Assembly (NCBI RefSeq): GCF_014489475.1
Contig: NZ_CP060820.1
Location: 1,178,001-1,242,000 of the forward strand
DNA: 64,000 nucleotides
Origin: Lysobacter terrestris
Lineage (GTDB): Bacteria; Pseudomonadota; Gammaproteobacteria; Xanthomonadales; Xanthomonadaceae
Direction: 5' to 3'
The notes beneath the pieces are model-generated. The model searched no databases, was not told the DNA's origin, and saw nothing but the letters and a program-made list of their open reading frames with translations. Below, in pieces: positions 8,596 to 17,600 of the stretch; the stretch's first letter is position 1; each line of letters starts with the position of its first letter. A program made the position numbers and the translations under genes.

Positions 8596-9399
8596 TCAGA
8601 ACCCGGCGGTGAAGTTCACGCCCGCACCCCAGTCCGGGCTGCCGTCGCTCAGGCCCTTGGTGGCGTAGAGCTGCAACTTGCCGGTGTCGGAGGTCGGGAA
8701 GCTGTAGAAGCCGGTGACCTCGCTGCGATCGTCGGCGGCTTCCGACGTCGGCTGGCGGTAGTCATACATCGCGCCGATGCTGCTGTTGCCGAGCTTGTGG
8801 CTGACGCCGAGGTTGGCGTTGTAGACCGAATCGACTTCGATGAAGTCCGATTCGCCCAGCACCGTGTAGCCCACGCCGCCGAACAGCGTCGTCGCCGCGC
8901 CCACGCTGCGGTACACGTCGACGGCCGCACCGTAGTCGTTCTCGCCCGTACCCAGGCCCTTGTCCTCGTCGGCGGTGGCGATCTTGACGTTGCCGGTGAG
9001 GTCGACGCCCCAGCGGCCCTGCAGCGGGATCGCGTAGGTCGCGGCCAGGCGCAGGTCGCCGATGCCCGAGGTCGTGCCCGACGTCGGCGCCGTGGTGCCG
9101 CCGCCACCGCCGCCGGAATTGCCGCGGCCGCGGCCCTTCGGGTTGAGGTTCACGAGGTTGCCCAGCCCCGGCACCACGTTGGCGTCGCCGTCCACGCGCA
9201 CCCACGGCAGGCTGGCCTTGAAGGTCCAGTCGCCGGTGGCGTACTTGGCGCTGACCGGCACGGAAAAAATCTTGGTCGTGGTGTCGCTGCCGTAGTCACC
9301 CGAGCTGTAGTCGACGCCGAGGCCCAGGCTGAGGCCATCGTCCGCATGCGCCACGCCGGCGACGAGGAGCAGGGAGAGGAATGCTGCAGAACGCTTCAT
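8596..9399 (-). CDS. Secreted beta-barrel-like outer membrane protein
   Basis: A 267-residue exported protein with a clear signal peptide (residues 1-20, ending AHA before DDG). The mature part is a series of alternating amphipathic strands with many Gly, Tyr and Thr residues, and it ends in a terminal Phe (VNFTAGF), the usual outer-membrane barrel C-terminus. A Gly-rich loop (RGRGNSGGGGGG) lies near residue 95. It resembles transporter/phenol-pathway-type barrels of unknown cargo. AAGGAAAACAG precedes the ATG. It lies 97 bp downstream of the secreted-protein gene at 9497 on the same strand and may share its transcript. Confidence 0.75.
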   Translation of the reverse strand: MKRSAAFLSLLLVAGVAHADDGLSLGLGVDYSSGDYGSDTTTKIFSVPVSAKYATGDWTFKASLPWVRVDGDANVVPGLGNLVNLNPKGRGRGNSGGGGGGTTAPTSGTTSGIGDLRLAATYAIPLQGRWGVDLTGNVKIATADEDKGLGTGENDYGAAVDVYRSVGAATTLFGGVGYTVLGESDFIEVDSVYNANLGVSHKLGNSSIGAMYDYRQPTSEAADDRSEVTGFYSFPTSDTGKLQLYATKGLSDGSPDWGAGVNFTAGF

Positions 9400-9450
9400 C
9401 TGTTTTCCTTGTAGGGAACTGCCGGTCATGTTGCGCGACCGCTTTTGACG

Positions 9451-9477
9451 ACGACGGGCGCACCTGGCGCCCGTCGT
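9451..9477 (-). terminator. Strong hairpin between two secreted-protein genes
   Basis: A long GC-rich inverted repeat (ACGACGGGCGC / GCGCCCGTCGT) with a 5-nt loop sits between the stop at 9497 and the start at 9399. No clean T-tract follows, so it may be an attenuating structure within an operon rather than a full terminator. Confidence 0.45.
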
Positions 9478-9496
9478 GGTGGTGCCGTGCGAACGA

Positions 9497-10330
9497 TCAG
9501 GGGCGACCGACGCGATCGGGCTTGCTCGGGCGTTCGGGGCGATCGATCTTGGCCGGGCGCTCGACCTTGGCGATGCGCTCGACCTTTTCCGGCTTGCCGG
9601 TGACGCGTTCGGCCTTGGCGGCACGCTCGGGCTTGTGCTCGGCCGACTTGCCGCGGCTTTCGCTCGCGACCTTCGCCGCACCCTTGCCCTTGGCGTCGGC
9701 AGCGACGGTCGTGGTGCCCGCTTCGGCATCGGCGTAACGGCCGCTCTTGACCTCGCCCAGGCTCTTGAAGCCCAGTTCCTTCGCGATCTGGCCCCAGCCC
9801 ATGCCGTCGGCGCGCATCTCCAGGATGCCGCCTTCGTAGGTGGTCGTCGTGGTCGTGGTGCCGTCGGGATTGGTGACCGTGGTGGTGACCGCCGCGCCGA
9901 GCAGCGCCTCGTCGAAGGTGCCGGCCTGGCCGCCTTCCACCAGCGCCTGCGCCAGGCCGAGCGAATGATCGACCTCGCCCCAGCCCATCGGGCCGTTGGC
10001 GTTGGCGACGACGGTTTCCACCGTCACCGTTTCCATCTTCGGCGTGCCGTCCGGGTTGGTGGCCGGCGTGCCATCGGGGTTGGTGGCCTGGCGCGTGACC
10101 GTGGAGACCACGGTGAGACCGCCGCCGGTGCGCAGCGCGGTGATCGCGTCGCCCGCCGCGACTTCATCGCCGGCGAACAGCGGATCGGCGTACTCGTCCA
10201 CCAGGCGATCCTTGGGAACGCCGGCGTCGGTTTCGGTGGCATCCGGGGGAACGTCCTGGGCGAACGCCGGCGTCGCGGCGAACAGGGTCGCGGCCAGCGC
10301 GACAAACAGCAGGGTGTGCTTCGCAGTCAT
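9497..10330 (-). CDS. Secreted low-complexity protein, unknown function
   Basis: A 277-residue protein with a signal peptide (residues 1-24, ending AFA before QDV). The middle contains two near-identical NPDGTP repeats and a Thr-rich run (TTTTTTY). It has a repeated motif 'GPMGWGEVDHSLGLAQAL' / 'DGMGWGQIAKELGFKSLG', suggesting a duplicated helical element. The last 75 residues are a Lys/Glu/Arg/Pro-rich tail (KVERIAKVERPAKIDRPERP). Ribosome binding site GAGGACGG precedes the ATG. It is likely periplasmic or surface exposed. Such proteins are seen in Xanthomonadaceae, but I know no function. Confidence 0.75.
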   Translation of the reverse strand: MTAKHTLLFVALAATLFAATPAFAQDVPPDATETDAGVPKDRLVDEYADPLFAGDEVAAGDAITALRTGGGLTVVSTVTRQATNPDGTPATNPDGTPKMETVTVETVVANANGPMGWGEVDHSLGLAQALVEGGQAGTFDEALLGAAVTTTVTNPDGTTTTTTTYEGGILEMRADGMGWGQIAKELGFKSLGEVKSGRYADAEAGTTTVAADAKGKGAAKVASESRGKSAEHKPERAAKAERVTGKPEKVERIAKVERPAKIDRPERPSKPDRVGRP

Positions 10331-10515
10331 TGCATCCGTCCTCGTCGTGAGTAGCCGCTGTTGCGGCGCGGGACAGATGCTAGGCCGGCAACCGGCCGCA
10401 ACCACGACCGTTCAGGCTCGGATTCAGGCCGGATTTCGGAAACCCCGCCCAACGCGTGACCGCCGCCGCAGATTCGCACCAAATGTGAAAAAACACCGGA
10501 CGGAAAAAGGTGAAC

Positions 10516-10540
10516 GCCTTCACGCCGGGCGCGTGAAGGC
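10516..10540 (-). terminator. Probable terminator downstream of rsuA
   Basis: A 9-bp perfect stem (GCCTTCACG / CGTGAAGGC) lies about 70 bp past the rsuA stop. On the minus strand it is followed after a few bases by TTTTT. Confidence 0.6.
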
Positions 10541-10611
10541 AGCGTGAGCCCGCACGCGATCTGCGGCGATCAAGCCGCGCCGGTCAGCTCGCGGCGATCC
10601 GTTGGCAACCA

Positions 10612-11316
10612 TCAATCCGCGGCGAACAGGCGCTCGCGATCGGGCGCGTCGAGGATGCGCCACTGCCCCGCGGGCAGATCGTCGAGGCCGAGTCCGCCGA
10701 TGCGGCTGCGGTGCAACGCCTCCACGTGGTTGCCGACCGCGGCGAACATGCGCCGCACCTGGTGGTAGCGCCCTTCGGTGAGGGTGAGGCGCGCCGCGCG
10801 CGGGCTGTCCACGTCCAGCGTGGCCGGCGCCAGTGGCGTGGTTTCCGCTTCCAGCAGCAGCGTGCCGCTGGCGAAGGTCGCGGCTTCGTCGCCGCGCAGG
10901 TCGTGCGCGAGCGTGGCGTCGTAGACCTTGGGCAGGTGCGTCTTCGGCGACACGATGCGATGCAGCAGCGCGCCGTCGTCGGTCAGCAGCAGCAGGCCGC
11001 TGGTGTCGCGGTCCAGCCGGCCCACCGTCGACAGCAACGGCGAACGCAGGCGGAAGCGCGGCGGCAGCAGGTCGTAGACGATGCGGCCGGGATCCTTGGT
11101 GGAACAGGTGTAGCCCACCGGCTTGTGCAGCATGATCAGCAACCCGGCGGGCGGATCGAGCGCTTCGCCTTCGATGCGGATATCCGCGTGCGCAGCCTGG
11201 TCGTCGGTGTAGAGCACCTCGCCGTTGGCGTCGGTGACCATGCCGGCGCGGAACATCGCGGTGACGTCCTTGCGACTGCCGTAGCCGAGGTTGGCGATCA
11301 GTTTTACGAGTTTCAT
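10612..11316 (-). CDS. rsuA: 16S rRNA pseudouridine(516) synthase
   Basis: RsuA/RluB/E/F-family pseudouridine synthase, 234 residues, acting on ribosomal RNA. An S4-like RNA-binding segment occupies residues 1-45 and the catalytic motif GRLDRDTSG lies at 99-107 with nucleophile Asp102. The closing motif 'LTEGRYHQVRRMFAAVGNHV' near residue 180 is typical. The short S4 domain and overall length favour RsuA over RluB or RluF. The gene is monocistronic; rsmC follows on the same strand 80 bp upstream. Confidence 0.88.
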   Translation of the reverse strand: MKLVKLIANLGYGSRKDVTAMFRAGMVTDANGEVLYTDDQAAHADIRIEGEALDPPAGLLIMLHKPVGYTCSTKDPGRIVYDLLPPRFRLRSPLLSTVGRLDRDTSGLLLLTDDGALLHRIVSPKTHLPKVYDATLAHDLRGDEAATFASGTLLLEAETTPLAPATLDVDSPRAARLTLTEGRYHQVRRMFAAVGNHVEALHRSRIGGLGLDDLPAGQWRILDAPDRERLFAAD

Positions 11317-11396
11317 TTCTTGGGCGTTCTTTAAAGCGCTGGTAATTGGTTGTCGTCAGCCGCGTGCGCGGCATTGGCAGTATCGAAGCGTGGTCG

Positions 11397-12455
11397 TTAC
11401 GGCAGGCGGGTCGCTTCGAACACCTTGAAGCCCTCGGCCTGCACGACCACGCGCACCTGCGCGAACTGGCGCGCCAGTTCCGCTTCGTATGGCAGGTGGC
11501 GATTGGCCACCAGCCACAGGCGGCCGCCGGGGCGCAGTGCTTCGGCGGCCACGGCGATGAAGCGGCGACCGATGTCGGGACGATCGGCGCGGCCCTGCGC
11601 GTGGAACGGGGGATTGCTGACGATCACATCGAAGCGCTTGCCCAGCCCGGTGGTGACGTCGTGCCAGTGGTAGGCGAGATCCACGCGGGCGCCCTGCGCG
11701 GCCAGGTTCATCCGCGCCAGGTCCAGGGCGCGACGCTCGGCCTCGTACAGGTCGAGCGCGGTGATGCGCGGGCAGCGCGCGAGCAACTCGTGCGCGAGGT
11801 AGCCGTACCCCGCGCCGAGGTCGGCCGCTTCGCCGTGCAGGTCCGGCGGCAGGTGCGCGGCGAGCAGCGCCGAAGCAGCATCGATGCGGTCCCACGCGAA
11901 CACGCCCGGCCGGCTGGTGAAGCGGCCACCGGCGATCGCACGCGGCGCGTCCAGTTGCCGCCATTCGGCAAACAGCGCGGGATCGGCGGCGCCGTGCAGC
12001 GGCGCGGTCCAGAACGCGCGACATTTGTTCTTCGTCAGGCTCGCGACCGGACCGGCGAGCCGCGCCAGGTCCGCCTCGCCTGACTTCGCGCCTTCGTCGT
12101 TGCGCAGGCACGCGAGCACGCGCCCGTCCGGCGCGGTGCGCGCGATCGCGCGGGCGTACAGCGCGCGCGCTTCCTCGCGTTGCCGCGGCGGCAGCAGCAG
12201 CACCAGCGGATGCCGCGTGTCCGCGTCCGCCTCGACCAGCGGCAAGCCCGAGCGCTGCAAGGCATCGGCTTCGGGACGGAAACTCTGCTCGCACACCAGC
12301 CCGGGCCAGGCGCGCTGGTGCAGCGGCCAGCCGTCGCGCGCGCGCAGGAACAGCGCGCCACCGGCTTCGGGCCACGCGAGCGGGCCGTCGAGCAGCGGCA
12401 GCAGCAGGGTTTCGAGCGCGGAATCGGGACCGTCGGCGGACACGCGCGGCTTCAA
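11397..12455 (-). CDS. rsmC: 16S rRNA (guanine1207-N2)-methyltransferase
   Basis: Class I AdoMet-dependent methyltransferase with the two-domain layout of RsmC: a degenerate N-terminal methyltransferase-like half (residues 1-165) and a catalytic C-terminal half. AdoMet motif I is DLGAGYG at 212-218 and the substrate-amine motif is NPPFH at 281-285. It modifies G1207 of 16S rRNA in the small subunit. The start is uncertain: the longest frame begins at a TTG at 12455, with a GTG at 12443 as an alternative, and neither has a strong ribosome binding site. Confidence 0.88.
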   Translation of the reverse strand: MKPRVSADGPDSALETLLLPLLDGPLAWPEAGGALFLRARDGWPLHQRAWPGLVCEQSFRPEADALQRSGLPLVEADADTRHPLVLLLPPRQREEARALYARAIARTAPDGRVLACLRNDEGAKSGEADLARLAGPVASLTKNKCRAFWTAPLHGAADPALFAEWRQLDAPRAIAGGRFTSRPGVFAWDRIDAASALLAAHLPPDLHGEAADLGAGYGYLAHELLARCPRITALDLYEAERRALDLARMNLAAQGARVDLAYHWHDVTTGLGKRFDVIVSNPPFHAQGRADRPDIGRRFIAVAAEALRPGGRLWLVANRHLPYEAELARQFAQVRVVVQAEGFKVFEATRLP

Positions 12456-12614
12456 TCAGCGGGAACAGGCGCCGATTCTACCGGCGCGTTCTACCGGGCG
12501 CGCTCCTCGGGCACGCTCTGGCGGGTGCGTATCGGCGCGGCGCCGCGGCCATTAACACCCGGCCAACACCACCGCGGGCATGATCGGGACTGGCCTATCT
12601 GCAGGAGTGCCGGA

Positions 12615-12878
12615 ATGCGCGCCCTCTTCATCGGCGGTTCGGTCGACAACAGCGAACTCGATCTCGACACGGATCGCCCGCCGCTGCATTACCCCGAGAA
12701 CACCGGCGGCGGCCTCCCCCGCTACCGCCTGCACCACGTCGGCGTACGCGACGCCGGCGACATCGCCTACGTCGTCTATGCGGCCCCGGACCTCGCCGAC
12801 GAGGTCGTCAGCACCATCAGCGACGAACGTGATTACCCACGCCGCTTCCACGCCACGCCGGCGCTCGCCGCGCGCTGA
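12615..12878 (+). CDS. Small hypothetical protein (87 aa)
   Basis: An 87-residue protein starting MRALFIGGSVDNSELDLD, with no signal peptide or transmembrane helix. GGAG precedes the ATG. The sequence has a central 'YRLHHVGVRDAGDIAYVVYA' stretch that looks like two beta strands. It stands alone between rsmC (divergent) and a convergent secreted protein gene. I do not recognise the family. Confidence 0.7.
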   Translation: MRALFIGGSVDNSELDLDTDRPPLHYPENTGGGLPRYRLHHVGVRDAGDIAYVVYAAPDLADEVVSTISDERDYPRRFHATPALAAR

Positions 12879-12908
12879 GGCCACGCGGCGGCACCGACAC
12901 CCGGAAAC

Positions 12909-12936
12909 GCGAAGGGCGGCTTCCGCCCCCCTTCGC
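12909..12936. terminator. Bidirectional hairpin terminator
   Basis: An imperfect inverted repeat (GCGAAGGGCGG / CCGCCCCCCTTCGC) sits between the convergent genes ending at 12878 and 12956. Confidence 0.6.
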
Positions 12937-12955
12937 TGCTGCAGGGTTCTGGATC

Positions 12956-13813
12956 TCAATCGCCCACGAAGCGGATCGCGTACGACACGCTGGCGAACGA
13001 TACCTGGCTGGCAAAGACATTCATGTTGAGCCGGAGGGTGGTCGGCTTGTTGAAGAACTCCCTGGCCTGCGCCTCCGTGAGCCCGTAGAACTCGATCAGC
13101 GAACGCTTGTTTACGTAGCCGCCGATGCAGGTCCGTGTGGAGTTCAGGCGCTGCGGCACCTGCTCGCCCTGGTCGAGCAGCGCGACCAGCTGGCTGCTGC
13201 TGGCGAACACGTCGAGCTTGCCGTTCAAGGGCAGGCCGGTTTCCGGGTCCACCAGGCCGGGAGCGTTGAGCACCTCGTTCTCGACGGTGATGGACGGCTG
13301 CATCGTCAGCCGCGCGACGCGGTTGTCGTAGCCGCTGTAGTTCACCAGCGTGGCGGCCATGGTCGGCGTCAGCCAGTGGCACAGCAGCGTCTGGGTGCTG
13401 CGCGCCGGCAACGTCATGTGGGCCACGTCGCGGAACTCGCCGAACTGCGTGCCGGTATTCGTCGGATCGACCTGCATGCACAGCAGGCCCGGATCCTCGC
13501 CGGGCTGCGGCGTGCAATCGCCGCGCACGACCAACGGCCGGCCCGATGCCAGGCCCAGCCAACGAACCTGATGGCCGAAGGAATCGGCATCCCCCACATC
13601 CAGCGTCGACTCGCGCGTGGTCTGCGCCGCCAGTCGCTGCTCGAAACGCGCCTCGGCCGCTTCGGCCACGGACGGCTTGCGCGCATCCAGCATCCGCCCC
13701 AGCTGCTCCTTGCCGGCAGCATCCTCCGTGCCAAAGCCATTGCCGCCCACCGCCCAGGCGCTTGCTCCTGCGACTGCCATGCACGCCGCCGCGATCATCC
13801 CCAACTTACGCAT
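12956..13813 (-). CDS. Secreted protein of unknown function (285 aa)
   Basis: Exported protein with a signal peptide at residues 1-21 (ending AWA before VGG). The mature chain has a predicted helical N-terminal third (LDARKPSVAEAAEARFEQRLAAQ), then a beta-rich region, and four cysteines that could form disulfides (for example RGDCTPQPGEDPGLLCM). A strong GGAGGGGAAGC ribosome binding site sets the start at 13813. The frame stays open for another 939 codons upstream, but that is antisense to the sialidase-like gene. It is divergent from that gene across a 264-bp promoter region. No family recognised. Confidence 0.75.
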   Translation of the reverse strand: MRKLGMIAAACMAVAGASAWAVGGNGFGTEDAAGKEQLGRMLDARKPSVAEAAEARFEQRLAAQTTRESTLDVGDADSFGHQVRWLGLASGRPLVVRGDCTPQPGEDPGLLCMQVDPTNTGTQFGEFRDVAHMTLPARSTQTLLCHWLTPTMAATLVNYSGYDNRVARLTMQPSITVENEVLNAPGLVDPETGLPLNGKLDVFASSSQLVALLDQGEQVPQRLNSTRTCIGGYVNKRSLIEFYGLTEAQAREFFNKPTTLRLNMNVFASQVSFASVSYAIRFVGD

Positions 13814-14077
13814 GCTTCCCCTCCAATGTGTGATGGTCCTTCCGACGCTTCGTGCGTCGGCGGCGATTATGGCGCCTGTCGTTCGCACACATTGCGACCC
13901 GGTCGCTGCCCGGCGACCCGCATGGCCGTACGTTCGCGCAATCGTCGACGCCGCCCTGGCCCATGCCGGGCACACGCGCTGCAAGGGCTGGCCTTTCTTG
14001 TCGGAATCGACCCGGCGGCACTGGGATAACAAGGCATTGATTAGACTCGCCGGCATCCTTGCAAGGGGAGAGCTGCG

Positions 14078-15775
14078 ATGCGCGCACGCGATGCGAAGCC
14101 GGGCCTGGCCTGGGTATGTGGCGCGCTGCTCGTGCTGGCGATCGGCGCCTGCGGCGGCGGTGGCGGCGGCAGCCGCTCGGGCGGTGGCACGCCACCCCCG
14201 CCGCCACCTCCCCCGCCGCCGCTGACGGACATGCAGTACCGCGCATCCGGACCGTCGCCCTTCACGCTCAATTGCGATGGCGGTACGACCGGAACGGTAT
14301 TCCAGAACGCGGAAGTCGAGCCGCACGTGGCGGTCGATCCAAGCAACCCCAACAACCTGATCGGCGTGTGGCAACAGGATCGCTGGTCGAACGGCTCGTC
14401 GCGCGGCCTGATGAGCGCGGCCTCCAGCGATGGCGGCCAGACCTGGACGCGCACGCCGCTGCCGGTGTCGCGGTGCGGTGGCGGCACGTTCGCCAACGGT
14501 GGCGACTACGCGCGCGCGACCGATCCCTGGGTCACCTTCGCGCCGGACGGCACCGCGTATGCGATGGGCCTGGTCACGACCGGTGCTTCGTTCGAAGCCG
14601 GTTCGGTCAATGCCATGCTCGTGGTGCGCTCGACCGATCGCGGTCGCAGCTGGAGCGCGCCGACGACGCTGATCCGCGATGGCGCCGGCTTCTTCAACGA
14701 CAAGAACACGATCACCGCCGACCCGTTCGCTGCGGCCTTCGTCTATGCGACCTGGGATCGCCTGGTGGCCGGCGACGCCGGGGGGCCGAGCTACTTCAGC
14801 CGCACCATCAATGGCGGTGTGACCTGGGAAGCCGCGCGCGCCATCTACGACCCGGGCCCGGCCAGCCAGACGCTCGGCAACGTCATCGTTGTCGCGCCCA
14901 ACGGCACGCTGGTCAACCTGTTCACCCAGATCGACCGCGTCTCCGCCACGAGCACCGTTTCGCACCTGGATGTCATCCGCTCCTTCGATCGCGGCGTGAC
15001 CTGGACGGGACCGACCCGCATCGCCGACCTCCTCGCCGTGGGCACGCGCGACCCGCAGAGCAACGTGCCGGTGCGCGACGGCGCCAGCCTGGCGCAGATC
15101 GCCGTCGGCGCCAGCGGGCACCTGTTCGTGGTCTGGCAGGACGCGCGCTTCAACAACGGCAATTTCGATTCGATCGCGATCTCGCGCTCGACCGACAACG
15201 GCGCCACCTGGTCCGCGCCGAGCCGGGTCAGCGCGGCGGGCGCGGCGGCTTTCACGCCTTCCGTGCACGTGCGCGCCAACGGCGACGTCGGCGTCACCTA
15301 TTACGACCTGCGCAACAACACGGCGGCAGCGAGCCTGCTCGCGGACTACTGGCTGGCGCGCTCGTCGGACGGCGGCGTGACCTGGACGGAGACGCGCGTG
15401 GCCACGTCCTTCGACGTCACGACGGCGCCGCAGGCGGGCGGTGCGTATTTCCTCGGCGATTACCAGGCGCTGGTCAGCCGCAACAACGTCTTCGTGCCTT
15501 TCTTCGTGAAGACCACGGGCGACCTGAGCAATCGCACCGACGTCTACGCGGCGCCGGCGGTCTCCGTCGCGGCCGCCGCGCAACAGACCGCGCTCCAGCA
15601 GGTACTCGCGCAACTGACCCGCAAGCCGGAGATCGCGTCGCGCGCGATTCCGTCCGACTTCCGCATCACCGATGGATTGCGCCGTAACACCAGCGCCCAG
15701 GCGGAACGCAGCATGCGCTGGCGGGTGCCGCAGTGGGGCGAGAAGACGATGCGGGCCGACGTCGCGCCGCCCTGA
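14078..15775 (+). CDS. Sialidase-like lipoprotein with Asp-box (BNR) repeats
   Basis: A 565-residue lipoprotein: the lipobox LAIGAC ends at Cys25. A Gly-rich and a ten-proline spacer follow (residues 26-48), holding the domain away from the membrane. The rest is a beta-propeller with about six Asp boxes (SSDGGQTW, STDRGRSW, TINGGVTW, SFDRGVTW, STDNGATW, SSDGGVTW). Asp boxes occur in sialidases and other exo-glycosidases but also in non-enzymatic propellers. I cannot identify the sialidase Arg triad with confidence, so glycosidase activity is inference. AAGGGGAG precedes the ATG. It is likely on the outer membrane. Confidence 0.85.
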   Translation: MRARDAKPGLAWVCGALLVLAIGACGGGGGGSRSGGGTPPPPPPPPPPLTDMQYRASGPSPFTLNCDGGTTGTVFQNAEVEPHVAVDPSNPNNLIGVWQQDRWSNGSSRGLMSAASSDGGQTWTRTPLPVSRCGGGTFANGGDYARATDPWVTFAPDGTAYAMGLVTTGASFEAGSVNAMLVVRSTDRGRSWSAPTTLIRDGAGFFNDKNTITADPFAAAFVYATWDRLVAGDAGGPSYFSRTINGGVTWEAARAIYDPGPASQTLGNVIVVAPNGTLVNLFTQIDRVSATSTVSHLDVIRSFDRGVTWTGPTRIADLLAVGTRDPQSNVPVRDGASLAQIAVGASGHLFVVWQDARFNNGNFDSIAISRSTDNGATWSAPSRVSAAGAAAFTPSVHVRANGDVGVTYYDLRNNTAAASLLADYWLARSSDGGVTWTETRVATSFDVTTAPQAGGAYFLGDYQALVSRNNVFVPFFVKTTGDLSNRTDVYAAPAVSVAAAAQQTALQQVLAQLTRKPEIASRAIPSDFRITDGLRRNTSAQAERSMRWRVPQWGEKTMRADVAPP

Positions 15776-15837
15776 TTTCGCTACCCTGATCTCGCCACCC
15801 TGATCCCGCGGCGACGATCGAAGCACCCGTAACGAGG

Positions 15838-16632
15838 CTAGCCCACACGCGGCAACACGGCGAAGCTTTCGCCCTGCGGCCGACCATCCGCACCGAAGCG
15901 CCGCTCGGCGAACACGATCGCCGCCGCCTCCACCAGCACCACCGTGCTGCAGCGCGTGCCATAACGTTCGCCGCGCACGAACGGCGGCGACAGCCAGCGT
16001 TCCATCTCCAGGCCCACGCCCGTGTCCGGCAGCGCCGCGTCCGGCGCCGGCTGCGTATCGGCCAGTGCGACGAACAGCGGCTCCAGTGCCGCGCGGTCGA
16101 CGTCGCCATCGCGCAGCGAGGCCGGCGCCTCCAGCCAGGCGCGCAGCGCGCGGGTGGCGTGCCCGGCCTTGGGCCAAGGCGCGTCGAAGGCGCCGTTGGA
16201 CATCGCGTGGATGCCGGCTGCCACCGGTGCCGAAACGGTCTGCGGGTGGTTGCTGGCGAACATGAGCGCGTCGCCGTCCCAGGCCAGCAGGTTGTAGCGG
16301 CCGTGCTCCTGCGCGATCGGCGCCACCTGCGCCATGTAGGCCGCCGCGCCCGCATCGCCGCGCACGTAGTCGCGCACCAGCGCGCCGCGCGAACGCGGCC
16401 GCGCTTCCGGATTGCGGCCGACGCGCACGTTGGTCACCGCGGCGAGGCGCCCGCGCGTGGACACCTGCAGCCAACCGCCACCGGCTTCGACGTCGCGCCC
16501 GCCGTACACGTCCGGTGCCGCCGGATCGATGCCGGCGGCCGTCGCCGGACGCGCATGGAATTCGTCGCGGTTGGCGATCAAGGCCAATGCGTAACGGGGA
16601 TGGTCCTGCCAGGCGACGGCGATCAGGCACAT
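15838..16632 (-). CDS. NRDE/TANGO2-family protein
   Basis: A 264-residue member of the NRDE (TANGO2/T10) family, named for the Asn-Arg-Asp-Glu motif, here ANRDEFHARP at about residues 19-28. The N-terminal Cys2 (MCLIAVAWQDHPRYAL) is conserved in the family and suggests an Ntn-hydrolase-like fold, with the Cys exposed after Met removal. Eukaryotic TANGO2 is linked to lipid or haem handling; the bacterial role is unclear. The frame extends upstream, but MCLI at 16632 is the conserved start. It converges with the sialidase-like gene. Confidence 0.88.
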   Translation of the reverse strand: MCLIAVAWQDHPRYALALIANRDEFHARPATAAGIDPAAPDVYGGRDVEAGGGWLQVSTRGRLAAVTNVRVGRNPEARPRSRGALVRDYVRGDAGAAAYMAQVAPIAQEHGRYNLLAWDGDALMFASNHPQTVSAPVAAGIHAMSNGAFDAPWPKAGHATRALRAWLEAPASLRDGDVDRAALEPLFVALADTQPAPDAALPDTGVGLEMERWLSPPFVRGERYGTRCSTVVLVEAAAIVFAERRFGADGRPQGESFAVLPRVG

Positions 16633-16691
16633 GCGGCCATCATAGACGGCCACGGCCGCGCGCCCGTGCGGCGGATGGCACACTGCGGGCC

Positions 16692-16976
16692 ATGACGGTC
16701 TATGTCGACGACGCCGTGCATCCCTGGCGCGGCCAGCGCTGGGCGCACCTGATGGCGGACACGCTGGACGAGCTGCACGCGATGGCCGCGCGCCTGGGCA
16801 TTCCGCGCCGCGCCTTCCAGGACAAGGCCAGCGGCGCGCATTACGACGTCACCGCCGAACTGCGCGAACGCGCCATCGCGCTGGGCGCGCAGGCGATCTC
16901 GCGCCATCGCGAACGCGAACTGGTGAAGGCGGTCATCGCCCGCGCCAAGGCGCAGGGCCGCGGCGAGGCGCCGTAA
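16692..16976 (+). CDS. DUF4031 protein
   Basis: A 94-residue protein beginning MTVYVDDAVHPWRGQRWAHLMAD and containing 'ELHAMAARLGIPRRAFQDK', both characteristic of DUF4031, a small family of unknown function. It has no signal peptide. It is divergent from the NRDE gene with only 59 bp between starts, so the promoters must overlap. A palindromic repeat follows the stop. Confidence 0.85.
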   Translation: MTVYVDDAVHPWRGQRWAHLMADTLDELHAMAARLGIPRRAFQDKASGAHYDVTAELRERAIALGAQAISRHRERELVKAVIARAKAQGRGEAP

Positions 16977-16995
16977 CGTCCCGGGGCAGATGCGT

Positions 16996-17023
16996 AGCCC
17001 GGGTAAGCGCAGCGCACCCGGGA
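16996..17023. repeat. Extragenic palindromic repeat, CCCGGGTGCGCTGCGC family
   Basis: A GTAGCCCGGGTAAGCGCAGCGCACCCGGG-type element lies between the DUF4031 and Lrp genes. Further copies occur near 46.3, 46.44, 47.04, 49.2, 50.76, 52.98 and 53.79 kb. The arms CCCGGGT and ACCCGGG can pair. Confidence 0.8.
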
Positions 17024-17063
17024 CCACCTGCCCGGATACTCCCGCATCACCGCCGAACCGGCG

Positions 17064-17495
17064 TCACCGCTCCAACAGCGTGCGCAACACCGGCAGCGTG
17101 GTCACGTCGTCGATGCCCTTGAAGCCGGCCACCGCCTCGCGCAGGTCCGACAGCATCGACGGCGTCTCGGCCTGCACCAGCACCAGCATGTCGGTTTCGC
17201 CGGCGACGCTGTGGCAGGACTGCACCTGCGGCAGCGCCTCCAGTTGCGGCATCACGTCGTCGCAGCTGAAGCCATCGGCGTAGCGCAGCAGCAGCCACGC
17301 GCGCAGCGGATCGCCGCCGCTGCCCAGGCGCACGGTGTACTGCGCGATCACGCCAGACTGCTCGAGCCGCGCGATCCGCTCCTGCACGGCGCTGCGCGAG
17401 AGGCCCACGGCCTTGGCCAACTGCACCGTCGACAGGCGTGCGTTGTCCTGCAGCAGCGCGATCAGGCGACGGTCGATGTCGTCGAGTTTCTTCAT
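17064..17495 (-). CDS. Lrp/AsnC-family transcriptional regulator
   Basis: A 143-residue feast/famine regulator. The N-terminal winged HTH (residues 5-55) begins with LDDIDRRLIALLQDNARLSTVQLA and contains the recognition helix region LSRSAVQERIARLEQSGVI. The C-terminal RAM (ligand-binding, oligomerisation) domain runs from about 65 to 140. It probably binds an amino acid and regulates its own promoter and perhaps the divergent isochorismatase gene, 105 bp away. I start at MKKLDDID; an upstream GTG or ATG would add a few unsupported residues. Confidence 0.92.
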   Translation of the reverse strand: MKKLDDIDRRLIALLQDNARLSTVQLAKAVGLSRSAVQERIARLEQSGVIAQYTVRLGSGGDPLRAWLLLRYADGFSCDDVMPQLEALPQVQSCHSVAGETDMLVLVQAETPSMLSDLREAVAGFKGIDDVTTLPVLRTLLER

Positions 17496-17600
17496 CCGCG
17501 AATTATGGCGCCACATCGCCGGCCGCACCGGCACATTGCCGGGTTGAGACCGGCGCGCGCGCACCACGAAGATGCCTTCCCCTTGCCACGAGTTCCCGCC

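Noticed and set aside
12956-16630. A 1224-codon open frame on the minus strand
   Set aside because: Only its last 285 codons have a signal peptide, a ribosome binding site and normal composition; the rest is antisense to the sialidase-like gene, a common effect in very high-GC DNA.
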